In this document: piece by piece, positions 8,012 through 18,769 of the stretch
Layout: every line of letters begins with the position of its first letter
How positions within the stretch are numbered: position 1 is the first letter of the stretch
Assembly: GCF_007828865.1 (NCBI RefSeq)
Contig: NZ_VIVK01000001.1
Location: forward strand, 62,001 to 126,000
Origin: Kribbella amoyensis
GTDB lineage: Bacteria; Actinomycetota; Actinomycetes; Propionibacteriales; Kribbellaceae
DNA length: 64,000 nt
Direction of reading: 5' to 3'
Notes under the pieces: model-generated
What the model saw: the letters and a program-made list of their open reading frames with translations, nothing else
Database searches by the model: none
What the model was told of the DNA's origin: nothing
Program-made: the position numbers and the translations under genes

Positions 8012-8905
8012 TTAGTGCTTCGTCCCGGCGGCGTGCTTGGCCCCGGCCAGCGCGGCGAACTCCTCGATGGCCAGCATCTCGCCGCGCACGGTCGGGTCCA
8101 CCCCGGCCGCGGCGAGGACCTCGTCCAGCTCGGCGCGGTCCGGGGTCCAGCGGGCCAGCGCCGAGCGAATCGTCTTGCGACGCTGCGAGAACGCCGCCTC
8201 GATCACCGCGAACACCTCTTCCCGCGAGGCGCTCGTGCTCGGCGGTTCGCGCCGGGTGAACGCGACCAGGCCGGAGTCCACGTTCGGCGCCGGCCAGAAC
8301 ACGTTCCGCCCGATCGGCCCGGCGCGGCGGACATCGGCGTACCAGGCGGCCTTGGCGGACGGTACGCCGTAGGTCCGGGAGCCGGGGGGCGCCGCGAGCC
8401 GGTCGGCCACCTCGGCCTGGACCATGACGAGGCCGTGGTCGAGCGAGGGGCAGATCCGCAGCAGGTGGAGCAGCACCGGCACGGCCACGTTGTACGGCAG
8501 GTTGGCCACGCAGGCGGTCGGCGCACCCAGCGCGGCCGCCTCGACGACGACCGCGTCGGCCTCGACCACGGCGAACCGGTCCGCCTGACCCGGGGCGTAC
8601 TCCGCGATCGTCGAGGGCAGCTTTCCGGCCAGCAGCGGGTCGATCTCGACCGCGGTGACCCGGTGTCCCTCGGCCAGCAGCGCCAACGTGAGCGAGCCGA
8701 GCCCGGGTCCGACCTCGAGGACGTGCTCGCCGGCCGGGTCGAGCTCGGCGGCCCGGACGATCCGGCGGACCGTGTTCGGGTCGATGACGAAGTTCTGGCC
8801 GCGTTGCTTGGTCGGGCGGAGCCCGAGCGACGCGGCCAGTGAACGCACTTCCGCCGGACCGAGGAGCCTCGGTCCGGCGGAAGTGGAGGAATCGGCGCTG
8901 GTCAC
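8012..8905 (-). CDS. rsmA: 16S rRNA (A1518/A1519-N6,N6)-dimethyltransferase
   Basis: A 297-residue KsgA/RsmA enzyme that dimethylates two adjacent adenines in the 3'-terminal hairpin of 16S rRNA during small-subunit assembly. The SAM-binding stretch [15 protein letters not shown], the acidic residue in TAVEID and the catalytic NLPYN motif are all present. GTG 8905 is used; the conserved actinobacterial RLLGPAEVR segment follows shortly. The codons for that segment sit inside an exact 38-bp palindrome (8847-8884). It lies between rpfB and ispE on the same strand, as in other actinomycetes. Confidence 0.97.
   Translation of the reverse strand: MTSADSSTSAGPRLLGPAEVRSLAASLGLRPTKQRGQNFVIDPNTVRRIVRAAELDPAGEHVLEVGPGLGSLTLALLAEGHRVTAVEIDPLLAGKLPSTIAEYAPGQADRFAVVEADAVVVEAAALGAPTACVANLPYNVAVPVLLHLLRICPSLDHGLVMVQAEVADRLAAPPGSRTYGVPSAKAAWYADVRRAGPIGRNVFWPAPNVDSGLVAFTRREPPSTSASREEVFAVIEAAFSQRRKTIRSALARWTPDRAELDEVLAAAGVDPTVRGEMLAIEEFAALAGAKHAAGTKH
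8847..8884. repeat. 38-bp palindrome inside the start of rsmA
   Basis: Two perfect 18-base arms, ACTTCCGCCGGACCGAGG (8847-8864) and its complement (8867-8884), are separated by AG. The element occupies roughly codons 8-20 of rsmA. As RNA it would be a very stable hairpin close to the ribosome-loading region. It could attenuate rsmA translation, be a protein site, or reflect codon bias in conserved Gly-Pro residues. Confidence 0.6.
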
Positions 8906-8935
8906 ACGCTCAGTGTGGCAGGCCCGGTGCTTCGC

Positions 8936-10060
<1,125 letters not shown>

Positions 10061-10278
10061 TCATGCTCCCAGGTAGGGCTACCCGGGCACGGGGCTGGAC
10101 AGCGCTGGCGGACGCCGCAGGAGCCGGGCCACGAGGGGCCGGAAACCACGGTCTCCGCCGAGGGGCGCGCCATCCGGAACCTTCCCCGATCCCGGCCAAC
10201 ATCACGGGACAGTAACGAAGAAGTCGCGACAGCGCCAATCGGCTCGCCGTTGCGGGGCCGATAGGTGTAATGAGCCGA

Positions 10279-10872
10279 TCACTCGGTGTGCTGACCCCAG
10301 TGCCCTCGATGCACAACTTCCGAGGTCGGACGCCTGCCGCGGCGCAACGACGGCGAGCGCGGGTCGGGCGCGCGATACCCGATCGGTATGGCGCCGAGGG
10401 GCGCGAACTCGGCCGGAACCCCGAACTCGGCCTTGATCGCGGGGATCCGCGGCACCGGCAGTCCGACGAAGCACGCCCCCAGACCCTCGTCGACCGCGGT
10501 CAGCAGCATCAGCAACGACGCCATCCCGGTGTCGACGTACCAGTACGGCGCCGTCCAGGTGGAGCGGTTCTTGTCCGGCTCGGCGTACCGGTCGTGGTAC
10601 GCCTGCTCGTGCGCGAACGGCAGCACCAGCAACGGCGCGCGGCGTAACCGGGTCACCCAGTCCTCGCGGCCGGGCTGGACGCCGGCGGTCTCCCAGTACC
10701 GCTCCTTGTCGGCGCCCTCGAGCACCAGGAACGCCCAGCCCTGGCTGAACCCCGCGGACGGGGCGTGCAGCGCGTTGGACAGGATCCGCTCCCGCACCTC
10801 GGCGGGCACCGGCCGGTCCGGGTCGAAGTTGCGCACCATCCGCCGTCGGCGGACGACCTCGCCGAACTCCAT
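10279..10872 (-). CDS. Nitroreductase family protein
   Basis: A 197-residue FMN-dependent nitroreductase-type oxidoreductase. The N-terminal RRRRMVRNFDPDRPVP and APSAGFSQGWAFLV segments are typical FMN-contacting regions, and the C-terminal GLGACFVGLPV matches the family core. Members reduce nitro compounds, quinones or flavins with NAD(P)H; the substrate here is unknown. It sits between rpfB and tatD on the same strand, seven bases after tatD, and interrupts the usual tatD-rpfB adjacency. A related subfamily includes F420/dehalogenase-like enzymes, but nothing here supports that more than plain nitroreductase. Confidence 0.88.
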   Translation of the reverse strand: MEFGEVVRRRRMVRNFDPDRPVPAEVRERILSNALHAPSAGFSQGWAFLVLEGADKERYWETAGVQPGREDWVTRLRRAPLLVLPFAHEQAYHDRYAEPDKNRSTWTAPYWYVDTGMASLLMLLTAVDEGLGACFVGLPVPRIPAIKAEFGVPAEFAPLGAIPIGYRAPDPRSPSLRRGRRPTSEVVHRGHWGQHTE

Positions 10873-10879
10873 CCGCGGG

Positions 10880-11791
10880 CTACCAGGCTCCGCCGAAGGC
10901 GCGCTCCGCGTTGCCGGACAGGGCTTCGCACAACTCGGCGACCGAGATGTTCAGCACGCCGGCCATCTTCCGGACCGTGTGCGGGATCAGGTACGACGCG
11001 TTCGGCTGACCGCGGTGCGGCGACGGCGTGAGGTACGGCGCGTCGGTCTCGACCAGCACCCGGTCGAGCGGAGTGACGGCCAGCGCGTCCCGCAGCGACT
11101 GCGCGTTCTTGAACGTGACCACGCCCGCGAAGCTGAGGAACGCCCCGCGGTTCACGCACTCCCGGGCGAACTCGGTGTCGCCGGAGAAGCAGTGCATCAC
11201 CAACCGGTCCGGGACGCCCTCGCGGTCCAGGATCGCCAGGATGTCCTGGTGCGCGTCGCGGTCGTGGATCATCAGCGTCTTGTCCAGCCGCTTGGCCAGC
11301 TCGATGTGCGCGGCGAACGACTCGTGCTGCGCGGCCCGGCCGTCCTCGCCGGTCCGGAAGTAGTCCAGCCCGGTCTCGCCGATCACCCGCACCTTGTCCG
11401 TACTGGTCGCCAGCCGCTCGATCTCGGCCAGCGCGGACTCCAGCTCCCCGGCCGCCTTCAGCTTGGGCGCTTCGTTCGGGTGCAGGGCGACTCCGGCGAT
11501 CAGGTTCGGGTACTGCTCGGCGGCCTCGACGGCCCACACCGCGCCCGGCAGATCGCAGCCGACCTGGACGATCCGGGTCACCCCGACCGACGACGCCAGC
11601 TTGATCGCCTCGGCCGGGCTCAGCCAGGCGCCGTCCTCGCCGTCGGCGATGTCCAGGTGGCAGTGCGCGTCGACCACGCTCATCGGCAGCGGATCCGGAA
11701 CGGCGGGCCGGCTGCGGTCCCGCGACCGCCCGTCCTCACCGATGGCAGCCCGTTCCCGGGTCGGGCGATCGACCTCCACACCGTCAGACAT
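10880..11791 (-). CDS. tatD: TatD family metal-dependent DNase
   Basis: A 303-residue TIM-barrel hydrolase with metal ligands in VDAHCHLD, the VIGETGLDY motif, the MHCFSG motif and VETDAPYLTP. TatD proteins are 3'-5' exonucleases/DNases. The start is placed at ATG 11791, which gives an N-terminal extension of about 37 residues (Arg- and Asp-rich) before VVDAHCHLD; ATG at residue 37 (MSVVDAHCH) would give a standard-length protein. Longer reading upstream would run into the preceding gene's coding region and is not likely. It is 14 bases downstream of the large membrane protein gene. Confidence 0.95.
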   Translation of the reverse strand: MSDGVEVDRPTRERAAIGEDGRSRDRSRPAVPDPLPMSVVDAHCHLDIADGEDGAWLSPAEAIKLASSVGVTRIVQVGCDLPGAVWAVEAAEQYPNLIAGVALHPNEAPKLKAAGELESALAEIERLATSTDKVRVIGETGLDYFRTGEDGRAAQHESFAAHIELAKRLDKTLMIHDRDAHQDILAILDREGVPDRLVMHCFSGDTEFARECVNRGAFLSFAGVVTFKNAQSLRDALAVTPLDRVLVETDAPYLTPSPHRGQPNASYLIPHTVRKMAGVLNISVAELCEALSGNAERAFGGAW

Positions 11792-11805
11792 GCGGACCAG
11801 CCTAC

Positions 11806-14055
11806 TTACCGCAACCGGTAGATCCGCACGTCGTCGTTGGCGTAGACGCGCTCGGCCAGCCGGTCCAGCGCGGGCGAGACCGGACCGGCCCGCAGATCGG
11901 CCACGATCCAGTCCACGCCGACCTGGTTCTTCAGCATCGCGAGCAGCTGCGGACTCGGCCGGCGGATCGCGTCCAGGCTGTGCTGCAGCCGGTCCGGCCA
12001 CGGTGACGGCTGGGTCAGGAAGCTGGTCCGGTTGTGCGTCGCGCTGAGGTTGACCGGGGCGTACGCCCAGCCGCCGAGGTACTGCTGCACGCCGCTCAAC
12101 CCGGAGATCCAGAACGCGTCGTCCGGGCAGCCCCGCCGGTACGGCGCGGGCATGCAGAACACGTTGCTCACCGCGACGTCACCCCATTGCGCGTGCCGGC
12201 CGAGCCAGATCGCCGCCTCCTGCTCGTGCTCGGTCAGATAGACCCGCGACCGCGGATCGGCCTGGACCTGTTGCCCGCGGACCGCGGCGGTGAGGTTCTC
12301 GCCGAAGACGGCGAGCTGGTTCGGCAACCCGGCCGCGATCACGACCGCGATCACCTGGAGCAGGACGAGCGAGGTGGTCCGCGCCTTGGTCCGCATGATG
12401 ACCAGGGCCGCCGCCAGGGCGACCAGCTGGAACGGCAGCATCACCACGGCGTACGCGCGGATCGCCGACGTGACCACGATCGAGTCGGGTGAGAGCCCGC
12501 GGATCAGCAGGGCCACCCCGAACGCCGCTGCCGCCGCGGCCAGGATCGGGCGCCACCGCGTCTTCTCGTCGATCAACGTGGACGCCACCGCGACGGCGCC
12601 GACCACGCCCAGCGCCGTCACGGTCCGGAGGAAGTGGTACTCCGAGAACCCCGTGTGGGAGAAGACGAGCGTGATGAAGGTCCCCGCGGTGACACAGCCC
12701 GCCAGCCACCAGTACGCCGGATCGCGGCGCGCCGGGCTGGTCACCGTACCGAGGAGGGCGAGCATCCGTCCGCCGTTGATGAGCAGGTAGTACGCAGCCA
12801 GGGCGGCCACGAAGAAGACCAGCCGGAGCTCGCCGGTCGCCAGCGACGGGACCACCCAGCCGCCGGTCGCCGGGTACGACCTGTCACCTGTCACGCTCGC
12901 GTAGAACGGCAACGCCCGCACCGCGGCGAGGAACTGGATCCGGCTGCCCCCGGTACTCCCGGTCAGCGCGACCGTGGCGGCCAGGAAGAATCCGCCCGCA
13001 AGTGCACCGAGCGCCAGGATCCGCCGAGGCAGCCGACGCTCGGTGATCCAGGCGTACAGCCCGACCACAGCGGATCCGGCCAGCATGATCGGCAGCACCG
13101 TCGGCTTGGTCCCGGTCGCGATCCCGATCATCAGGGCCATCGCGATCCAGGTCCCGATCGTCGCCTGTTTGCGCAGGATCAGCACCGTCGGCCCGACCAG
13201 GCCGAGCATCACCAGGGCCGCGAGCGCACCGGTCGGACCCTGCACGATCTGCGCGGGCGACACCTCGGCGATCGGATACCCGACGAGCTGGATCATGCCG
13301 GGCAGCACCCCGGACAGGACACCGCCGGCCGCGCCCACCCAGGTCTTGCCGGTGAGCGCCTCCCCTGCCGCCCAACCGGCGAGGACCAGGCTCATCACGA
13401 ACGTGATCTGCCAGTGGTGCATCAGGACGGCGGCCGGATCGACGTTCGCCATCAGGGACTGGCTGGCGATCGAGGCGTTCGCGAACCAGTGGTAGATCAA
13501 CGGCTCACCGAGGATCGACAGGTCCGGCGGCCGGACCTCGCGCAGCAGCGACTGGACCAGGCCGAGCTGGTACCAGTAGTCCTGGTGCCGGTCGAACGCG
13601 ATCGGCGGCAACGGCCACGCCCGCAACAGGCCGACCACCGTGCGCAGGACCGCGACCAGCAGGCTGATCGCCAGCACCGAGGACCACCAGCCAGGGGCCG
13701 TCTGCTCCGGCGATCGGCCAGCCCGGCGGCGCAACGGCGGGACGAGGACGAACACCACGTAGAAGCCGAGCAACGCGATCCACTGCAGCTTCGGCACGTC
13801 GAGCGCGGTACACAGCGCCCAGACCGGCAGCTGCCACGCGAGCCCGAGCACCGCGCCGAAGCCCAGGTCCTGGGCGATCGACCGGCCACCGGTCAGCGCC
13901 CGCCACAGCAGCATGCCGGGCAGCAGGACCGAGAGCACCCAGGTGATGAGGTAGCGCAGGGACGCCGTCATCGGATCGCCGACGCTCGCGAGCAGCAGAA
14001 CGATCGCCAGCGGAACGGCCAGCCAGAGACCGAACCGGACGGCGCGGGACTGCAT
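11806..14055 (-). CDS. Large polytopic membrane protein, possible GT-C glycosyltransferase
   Basis: A 749-residue integral membrane protein with about 14-16 hydrophobic segments covering residues 8-570, then a soluble C-terminal domain (about 580-749). Its shape resembles GT-C superfamily lipid-linked glycosyltransferases and the many actinobacterial DUF6541/DUF2206-like proteins. An acidic loop near residues 155-175 (AFDRHQDYWYQLG) falls where GT-C enzymes carry catalytic acids, but no named family motif is certain. The C-terminal domain has a possible disulfide (FCMPAPYRRGC). It lies upstream of tatD on the same strand. Confidence 0.8.
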   Translation of the reverse strand: MQSRAVRFGLWLAVPLAIVLLLASVGDPMTASLRYLITWVLSVLLPGMLLWRALTGGRSIAQDLGFGAVLGLAWQLPVWALCTALDVPKLQWIALLGFYVVFVLVPPLRRRAGRSPEQTAPGWWSSVLAISLLVAVLRTVVGLLRAWPLPPIAFDRHQDYWYQLGLVQSLLREVRPPDLSILGEPLIYHWFANASIASQSLMANVDPAAVLMHHWQITFVMSLVLAGWAAGEALTGKTWVGAAGGVLSGVLPGMIQLVGYPIAEVSPAQIVQGPTGALAALVMLGLVGPTVLILRKQATIGTWIAMALMIGIATGTKPTVLPIMLAGSAVVGLYAWITERRLPRRILALGALAGGFFLAATVALTGSTGGSRIQFLAAVRALPFYASVTGDRSYPATGGWVVPSLATGELRLVFFVAALAAYYLLINGGRMLALLGTVTSPARRDPAYWWLAGCVTAGTFITLVFSHTGFSEYHFLRTVTALGVVGAVAVASTLIDEKTRWRPILAAAAAAFGVALLIRGLSPDSIVVTSAIRAYAVVMLPFQLVALAAALVIMRTKARTTSLVLLQVIAVVIAAGLPNQLAVFGENLTAAVRGQQVQADPRSRVYLTEHEQEAAIWLGRHAQWGDVAVSNVFCMPAPYRRGCPDDAFWISGLSGVQQYLGGWAYAPVNLSATHNRTSFLTQPSPWPDRLQHSLDAIRRPSPQLLAMLKNQVGVDWIVADLRAGPVSPALDRLAERVYANDDVRIYRLR

Positions 14056-14128
14056 GGACTTCTGCTACTTCCTCTCGGCGACGAGGCCGTAGCAGCTTAA
14101 CCAACTGGACCCTCGAACGCCCGCCGGA

Positions 14129-14557
14129 CTAAGAGTCCTCGGCGGCCTCTTTCACATTCTTGACCATCTGCTCCCACATGCCCCGGCTGTGGGCTGCTTC
14201 CTCCTCACTGGCGTTGTTGTCCTGGCTCAGCGAGAGCCGCGTCCCGTCGCCTTGCGCGGCGAGTTCGTACGTGAGCGTGTGGTAGTTCTCCGGGACGTCG
14301 GGCTGACCACTCAAAGGGCTGTAGTGCGTCACCTTGAGCAACCGCTCGGGCTCGAACGCGAGGATCTCCCCCTTGTCCTCGTAGGCCCGTCCCTCGTAGT
14401 CCCCGGCCCAGACGATCGGGCTCCCGACCTGCCAGTCCGTCCGTACCTCGGCCCCGAACATGAACCGCCGGATCTGGTCCGGATCGGTGAGGACCGCCCA
14501 GACCCGGGCCGGCGGTGCTTGGACGTCGATCTCCGCGGTGGCCACGATTCCGGCCAT
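14129..14557 (-). CDS. SRPBCC/AHSA1-type domain protein
   Basis: A 142-residue START-like fold protein: the N-terminal AEIDVQAPPARVWAVLTDPDQIRRF and the central PERLLKVTHYSPLSG are typical of the Aha1/SRPBCC group, which binds hydrophobic ligands or acts in stress and polyketide-related roles. ATG 14557 is chosen because AAGGAG lies ten bases upstream; an upstream TTG would overlap that site. No cofactor or substrate can be read. Likely a single gene between the membrane protein and metG. Confidence 0.85.
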   Translation of the reverse strand: MAGIVATAEIDVQAPPARVWAVLTDPDQIRRFMFGAEVRTDWQVGSPIVWAGDYEGRAYEDKGEILAFEPERLLKVTHYSPLSGQPDVPENYHTLTYELAAQGDGTRLSLSQDNNASEEEAAHSRGMWEQMVKNVKEAAEDS

Positions 14558-14627
14558 CGTTCTCAATCTCCTTCGCTAGACCCTTCGACGGTAGTCCCGC
14601 GCCCGCCCTCGGTCTTGGAGAAAGGCG

Positions 14628-16400
14628 TCACCCCAGCCGGGCCAGCTCCTCGTCGACGACGGACGGCGCCAGCTTGGTGAAGACCGGCGTCGGCGCCGCC
14701 ACCGGTGTCCCGGGCACGACCGGACGCGAGGACCACGAAGTCGTGCGGTCGTAGTCGCCGGTGATCACCGGGTACCCGGGTCCGCCGTCCAGGTCCGCCA
14801 CCTCGCGGATCTCCGGCTGGTCCGTGAACACCCCGGTCCCGCCGAGCGCCTCGTGCACGCGCTGGGCGCCGTGCGGCAGGAACGGCGCGAGCAGACGATT
14901 GCTATCGGCAACCACCTGCGCGGCGACGTGCAGGATCGTGCCCTGCCGCTCCCGGTCCGTCTCCTTCCACGGCGCCTGCTGCGAGAGGTACTGGTTCGCG
15001 TCGGCGGCGACCCGCAACGCCGAGCCGACCGCTTGCCGGAGCCGGTGCCGGCCGAGGTGCTCGCCGACCAGGCCGAACGCGTCCCGGCTCCGGCCTAGCA
15101 GCTCGTGGTCCGCGTCGGTCAGCGGCCCGGCCGCCGGGATCGCGCCGAAGTTCCGGGCGATCATCGACGCGGTCCGGTTCACCAGGTTGCCCCAGGTGCC
15201 GACCAGCTCGTCGTTGTTCCGGCGGACGAACTCGGACCAGGTGAAGTCGGTGTCCTGCGTCTCCGGTCCGGCCGCGGCGATGAAGTACCGCAACGGGTCC
15301 GGTCCGTACCGTTCGAGCACGTCCCTCACCGGGATCACGACCGACCGGGACGAGGAGAACTTGCGGCCCTCCATCGTCAGGAACTCGCTGCTCACCACCT
15401 CGGTCGGCAGGTTCAGCACGCCGTACTCCCCCGGCGTCCCACCGCGCGCCCCGCGACCGGCGGACGCGAGCAGCTCGGCCGGCCAGATCTGGGCGTGGAA
15501 GGTGATGTTGTCCTTGCCCATGAAGTAGTACGAGAGCGCGGCCGGATCGCACCACCAGGCGCGCCAGGCGTCCGGGTCACCGGTCCGCCGGGCCCACTCG
15601 ATCGACGCGGACAGGTACCCGATGACGGCGTCGAACCAGACGTACAGCCGCTTGCCCTGGTTCTCCTCCCAGCCCGGCAGCGGGACCGGGATGCCCCAGT
15701 CGATGTCCCGCGTCATCGCCCGCGGCCGGACGTCGTCGAGCAGGTTCAGCGCGAACTTGAGCACGTTCGGCCGCCAGTCCGTCCGGGTCCCGAGCCAGGA
15801 GCCGAGCGCGTCCGCGAGCGCGGGCAGGTCGAGGAAGAAGTGCTCGGTCTCCACGAACACCGGAGTCTCGCCGTTGATCCGGCTGTGCGGGTTCCGCAGG
15901 TCGATCGCGTCCAGCTGGTTCCCGCAGTTGTCGCACTGGTCGCCGCGCGCCCCGTCGTACCCGCAGATCGGACAGGTGCCCTCGATGTACCGGTCCGGCA
16001 GGGTCCGCCCCGTCGACGGCGAGATCGCCCCGAGCGCGGTCCGGGTGACCAGGTACCCGTTGCGATGCACGGTCCGGAACAACTCCTGGGCGACGGCGTA
16101 GTGATTTCGCGTCGTCGTGCGGGTGAACAGGTCGTAGGACAGGCCGAGGCCGTGCAGGTCCTCGACGATCACCTGGTTGTACCGATCAGCGAGTTCCTGC
16201 GGGCTGACCCCTTCCCGCTCGGCCTGGACCAGGATCGGCGTGCCGTGCTCGTCCGTCCCCGACACCATCAGCACGTCGTTCCCGGCCATCCGCTGGTACC
16301 GCGCGAAGACGTCGCTCGGTACGCCGAAACCGGACACGTGCCCGATGTGCCTCGGCCCGTTCGCATAAGGCCAGGCCACCGCGGCCAGGATGTGGACCAT
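14628..16400 (-). CDS. metG: Methionyl-tRNA synthetase, first full-length copy
   Basis: A 590-residue MetRS with HIGH signature RHIGHVSGF, a one-knuckle zinc domain (CPIC and CDNC), [11 protein letters not shown], and the loop KFSSS in place of KMSKS. The helical anticodon-binding domain is complete (WGNLVNR through QQAPWK). It charges tRNA-Met. It differs strongly from the second copy at 25746-27320, so it is not a recent duplicate. One may be a horizontally acquired or resistance-type isozyme. It diverges from the nucleotidase gene across 140 bases. Confidence 0.95.
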   Translation of the reverse strand: MVHILAAVAWPYANGPRHIGHVSGFGVPSDVFARYQRMAGNDVLMVSGTDEHGTPILVQAEREGVSPQELADRYNQVIVEDLHGLGLSYDLFTRTTTRNHYAVAQELFRTVHRNGYLVTRTALGAISPSTGRTLPDRYIEGTCPICGYDGARGDQCDNCGNQLDAIDLRNPHSRINGETPVFVETEHFFLDLPALADALGSWLGTRTDWRPNVLKFALNLLDDVRPRAMTRDIDWGIPVPLPGWEENQGKRLYVWFDAVIGYLSASIEWARRTGDPDAWRAWWCDPAALSYYFMGKDNITFHAQIWPAELLASAGRGARGGTPGEYGVLNLPTEVVSSEFLTMEGRKFSSSRSVVIPVRDVLERYGPDPLRYFIAAAGPETQDTDFTWSEFVRRNNDELVGTWGNLVNRTASMIARNFGAIPAAGPLTDADHELLGRSRDAFGLVGEHLGRHRLRQAVGSALRVAADANQYLSQQAPWKETDRERQGTILHVAAQVVADSNRLLAPFLPHGAQRVHEALGGTGVFTDQPEIREVADLDGGPGYPVITGDYDRTTSWSSRPVVPGTPVAAPTPVFTKLAPSVVDEELARLG

Positions 16401-16540
16401 GTCGCCGACTGTAGAGCGGGCGGTCCGCCGGCGGCCAAGGGTTATAGCCGGATCGTGTACGAGATCAGCAGGTCAGGCGATGTCGGGTGGGGTGGGCCGG
16501 TGGTTACGGTGCGGGTCGGTCCGTCCGACAGGAGCTGACG

Positions 16541-18769
16541 ATGTCGATCTTCCGAAGGTCCCGTGTCCTCGCCGTGCTGGCCCTCGCCCTGGCCGGGTCC
16601 GCTGCCGCGGTGGCGCCGCCGGTGAGTGCCGCGCCGGCGCCGATCCCGGTGCAGGTGCTCAGCCTGACCGATCTGCACGGCTACCTCTCCGAGACCGAGA
16701 ACCTGACCATCGCCGGGCCGTCCGGGTCCTTGGCGGTCGGCGGCGCGGGGTACCTGAAGGCGCACCTGGACCGGCTCCGGGCCGGGCAGCCGAACTCGTT
16801 CCTGATCGGGTCCGGGGACCAGTTCAGCGGCTGGCCGGACTACACCCAGGCGTTCGCGAACGAGCCGACGATCGAGGTGCTGAACGCGCTCGGGCTCGAT
16901 TTCGATGTCGCCGGCAACCATGAGTTCGACCGGGAGTTCCCGTTCCTGCGCCGGATGATGTCGGGCGCCTGCTACGGCAAGCCCGGCTTCGACACCTGCT
17001 TCCCGGACTCGACCGGGAAACCCTTCCACGGCACGGACTACGCGTACCACGCGGCGAACGTGGTCGACCCGAAGACCAAGCAGCCGGCCCTTGCGCCGTA
17101 CTGGGTGACCAGCGTGCCGAACCCGGCCGGTGGGTCGGTCAAGGTCGGGTTCATCGGGCTCGGGTTCCCGGGAACACCGACCGAGACGCTGTCGATCACC
17201 GGCTCCGGGTACGAGTTCCAGGCGCTGGTCGGGGCCGCGAACCGGGCCGCCGCCGAACTCGACGCGCAGGGCGTGAAGTCGATCGTGGTGAGCATGCACG
17301 AAGGCGGCCAGCAGGACGGGCTGTTCAACGACTGCAAGAACCCGAGCGGCCCGATCTTCGACGCCGCCCGGGCGATGTCGCCGAGCATCGACGCGATCCT
17401 CGGCGGCCACTGGCACACCGCGTTCAACTGCTCGATCCCCGACCCCGAGGGCACCCCGCGACCGGTCCTGGAGGCGTCCAACCACGGCCGCGTCCTGGGC
17501 GAGGTGAACCTGTCGATCGACCCGGCGACCGGCGACGTGATCCGCTCGGCGACCACCTCGGCGAACCACGCGGTGACCAAGAACGTCACGCCCGACCCGG
17601 CGATCCAGAAAATGGTCAAGTACTGGACGGACCGGTGGACCGCGCGCCAGGGCGAGCCGCTGGCCACGATCGACCGGGACCTGGACTTCTCCACCACCGC
17701 GGAGAGCCGGACCGGGAACTTCGTCGCCGACCTGTACCGGTCCGCGGCCGCCGGCAAGTCCGCCGGGGCCGCCGAGTTCGCCCTGGTCCCGGCCGACCTC
17801 GGCGTCGACGTGATCGCGGCCGGGCTCAACTACGCCCCCGGCACCAACGCGAACGACCGGCCCGGCCGCGTCCTGTACGGCGAGGCGTGGCCGGTGGCCG
17901 GTATCTCCCCGATCACCACCCTGTCGCTGCGGGGTTCAACCATCGACGCGGTCCTCGAACAGCAGTGGCTGCCACCCGCGTACGGCTGCCGCCGATCGTC
18001 TTCGCTCGCGGTGTCCGGCAACGTCCGCTACACCTACGACGAGGGCAAGCCCGTCGGTCAGCGGGTCGATCCGGCCAAGGTCCTCATCGACGGCAAACCG
18101 CTGGACGCGAATCGCACGTACCGCGTCGCCACCAGTGCCGCGATGCCCTTGCACGGCACGCAGTACGGGTACCCCGGCTTCGAGCAGTTCGACCGGTTGG
18201 TGCGCGCGCCGAAGATGGGCCAGGAGGTGTTCCTCAACCACCTGCGGACGAACCCGGCGATCAAGGCGCCGGCGCTCGGGCGGGTGACCGCGATCCCGGG
18301 GACGCCGCCGCCCGTCGATGGTCCGTTCGGGCCGCTGGTGCTGCTGCCCCAGGAGGAGATGACGGCGACCGCGACCAGTGAGGGCAACGCCGCGAACAAG
18401 GCGGCCGGCGCGCTCGACGGCAAGTGCTCGACGCTCTGGCACTCCGCGTGGAGCCCGTACGCCCCGTTGCCGCAGTCGATCACGCTGGACCTCGGCCGGA
18501 GCCGCGAGATCGAGGCGCTCGTCTACACACCGCGCCAGGACGCCGCCGTCCCGAACGGGCGGATCTCCTCGTACGACGTCCAGGTGAGCGAGGACGGTAC
18601 GACGTTCACCTCGGCCACGACCGGGAGCTGGGACGGGTCCGTCGACGCGAAGATCGCGCGGCTGCCCGACGGGACCACGGCCCGGTACGTCCGGCTGGTC
18701 GGGTTGGAGGGCGGCGCCGGGTACGCGGCCGCGGCGGAGCTGAACATCGCGCTCAGTCAGGGTTCCTGA
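16541..18769 (+). CDS. Secreted 5'-nucleotidase / cyclic-phosphodiesterase with discoidin domain
   Basis: A 742-residue extracellular enzyme. It has a signal peptide of about 30 residues ending in SAAPAP, a calcineurin-like metallophosphatase domain (VLSLTDLHGYL, AGNHEFDREF, GGHWHTAFN), the C-terminal substrate-binding 5'-nucleotidase domain (TRTGNFVADLYR onward), and an F5/8 type C (discoidin-like) domain in the last about 140 residues, a carbohydrate- or cell-wall-binding module. It would release phosphate and nucleosides outside the cell. ATG 16541 has AGGAG six bases upstream. Its end overlaps the AraC-type gene tail to tail by 17 bases. Confidence 0.93.
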   Translation: MSIFRRSRVLAVLALALAGSAAAVAPPVSAAPAPIPVQVLSLTDLHGYLSETENLTIAGPSGSLAVGGAGYLKAHLDRLRAGQPNSFLIGSGDQFSGWPDYTQAFANEPTIEVLNALGLDFDVAGNHEFDREFPFLRRMMSGACYGKPGFDTCFPDSTGKPFHGTDYAYHAANVVDPKTKQPALAPYWVTSVPNPAGGSVKVGFIGLGFPGTPTETLSITGSGYEFQALVGAANRAAAELDAQGVKSIVVSMHEGGQQDGLFNDCKNPSGPIFDAARAMSPSIDAILGGHWHTAFNCSIPDPEGTPRPVLEASNHGRVLGEVNLSIDPATGDVIRSATTSANHAVTKNVTPDPAIQKMVKYWTDRWTARQGEPLATIDRDLDFSTTAESRTGNFVADLYRSAAAGKSAGAAEFALVPADLGVDVIAAGLNYAPGTNANDRPGRVLYGEAWPVAGISPITTLSLRGSTIDAVLEQQWLPPAYGCRRSSSLAVSGNVRYTYDEGKPVGQRVDPAKVLIDGKPLDANRTYRVATSAAMPLHGTQYGYPGFEQFDRLVRAPKMGQEVFLNHLRTNPAIKAPALGRVTAIPGTPPPVDGPFGPLVLLPQEEMTATATSEGNAANKAAGALDGKCSTLWHSAWSPYAPLPQSITLDLGRSREIEALVYTPRQDAAVPNGRISSYDVQVSEDGTTFTSATTGSWDGSVDAKIARLPDGTTARYVRLVGLEGGAGYAAAAELNIALSQGS

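Noticed and set aside
10061..10278. c-di-AMP (ydaO-type) riboswitch upstream of rpfB
   Set aside because: Such switches precede some rpf genes, but I could not match the conserved blocks in this leader. A covariance-model search would decide.
11792..12001. Longer N-terminus for TatD
   Set aside because: It would run through the coding end of the membrane-protein gene and has no ribosome site; ATG 11791 fits better.
12634..14100. Large open frames antisense to known genes (here and throughout)
   Set aside because: They are shadows of high-GC coding frames, rich in Arg, Pro and Gly, with no family motifs or ribosome sites.
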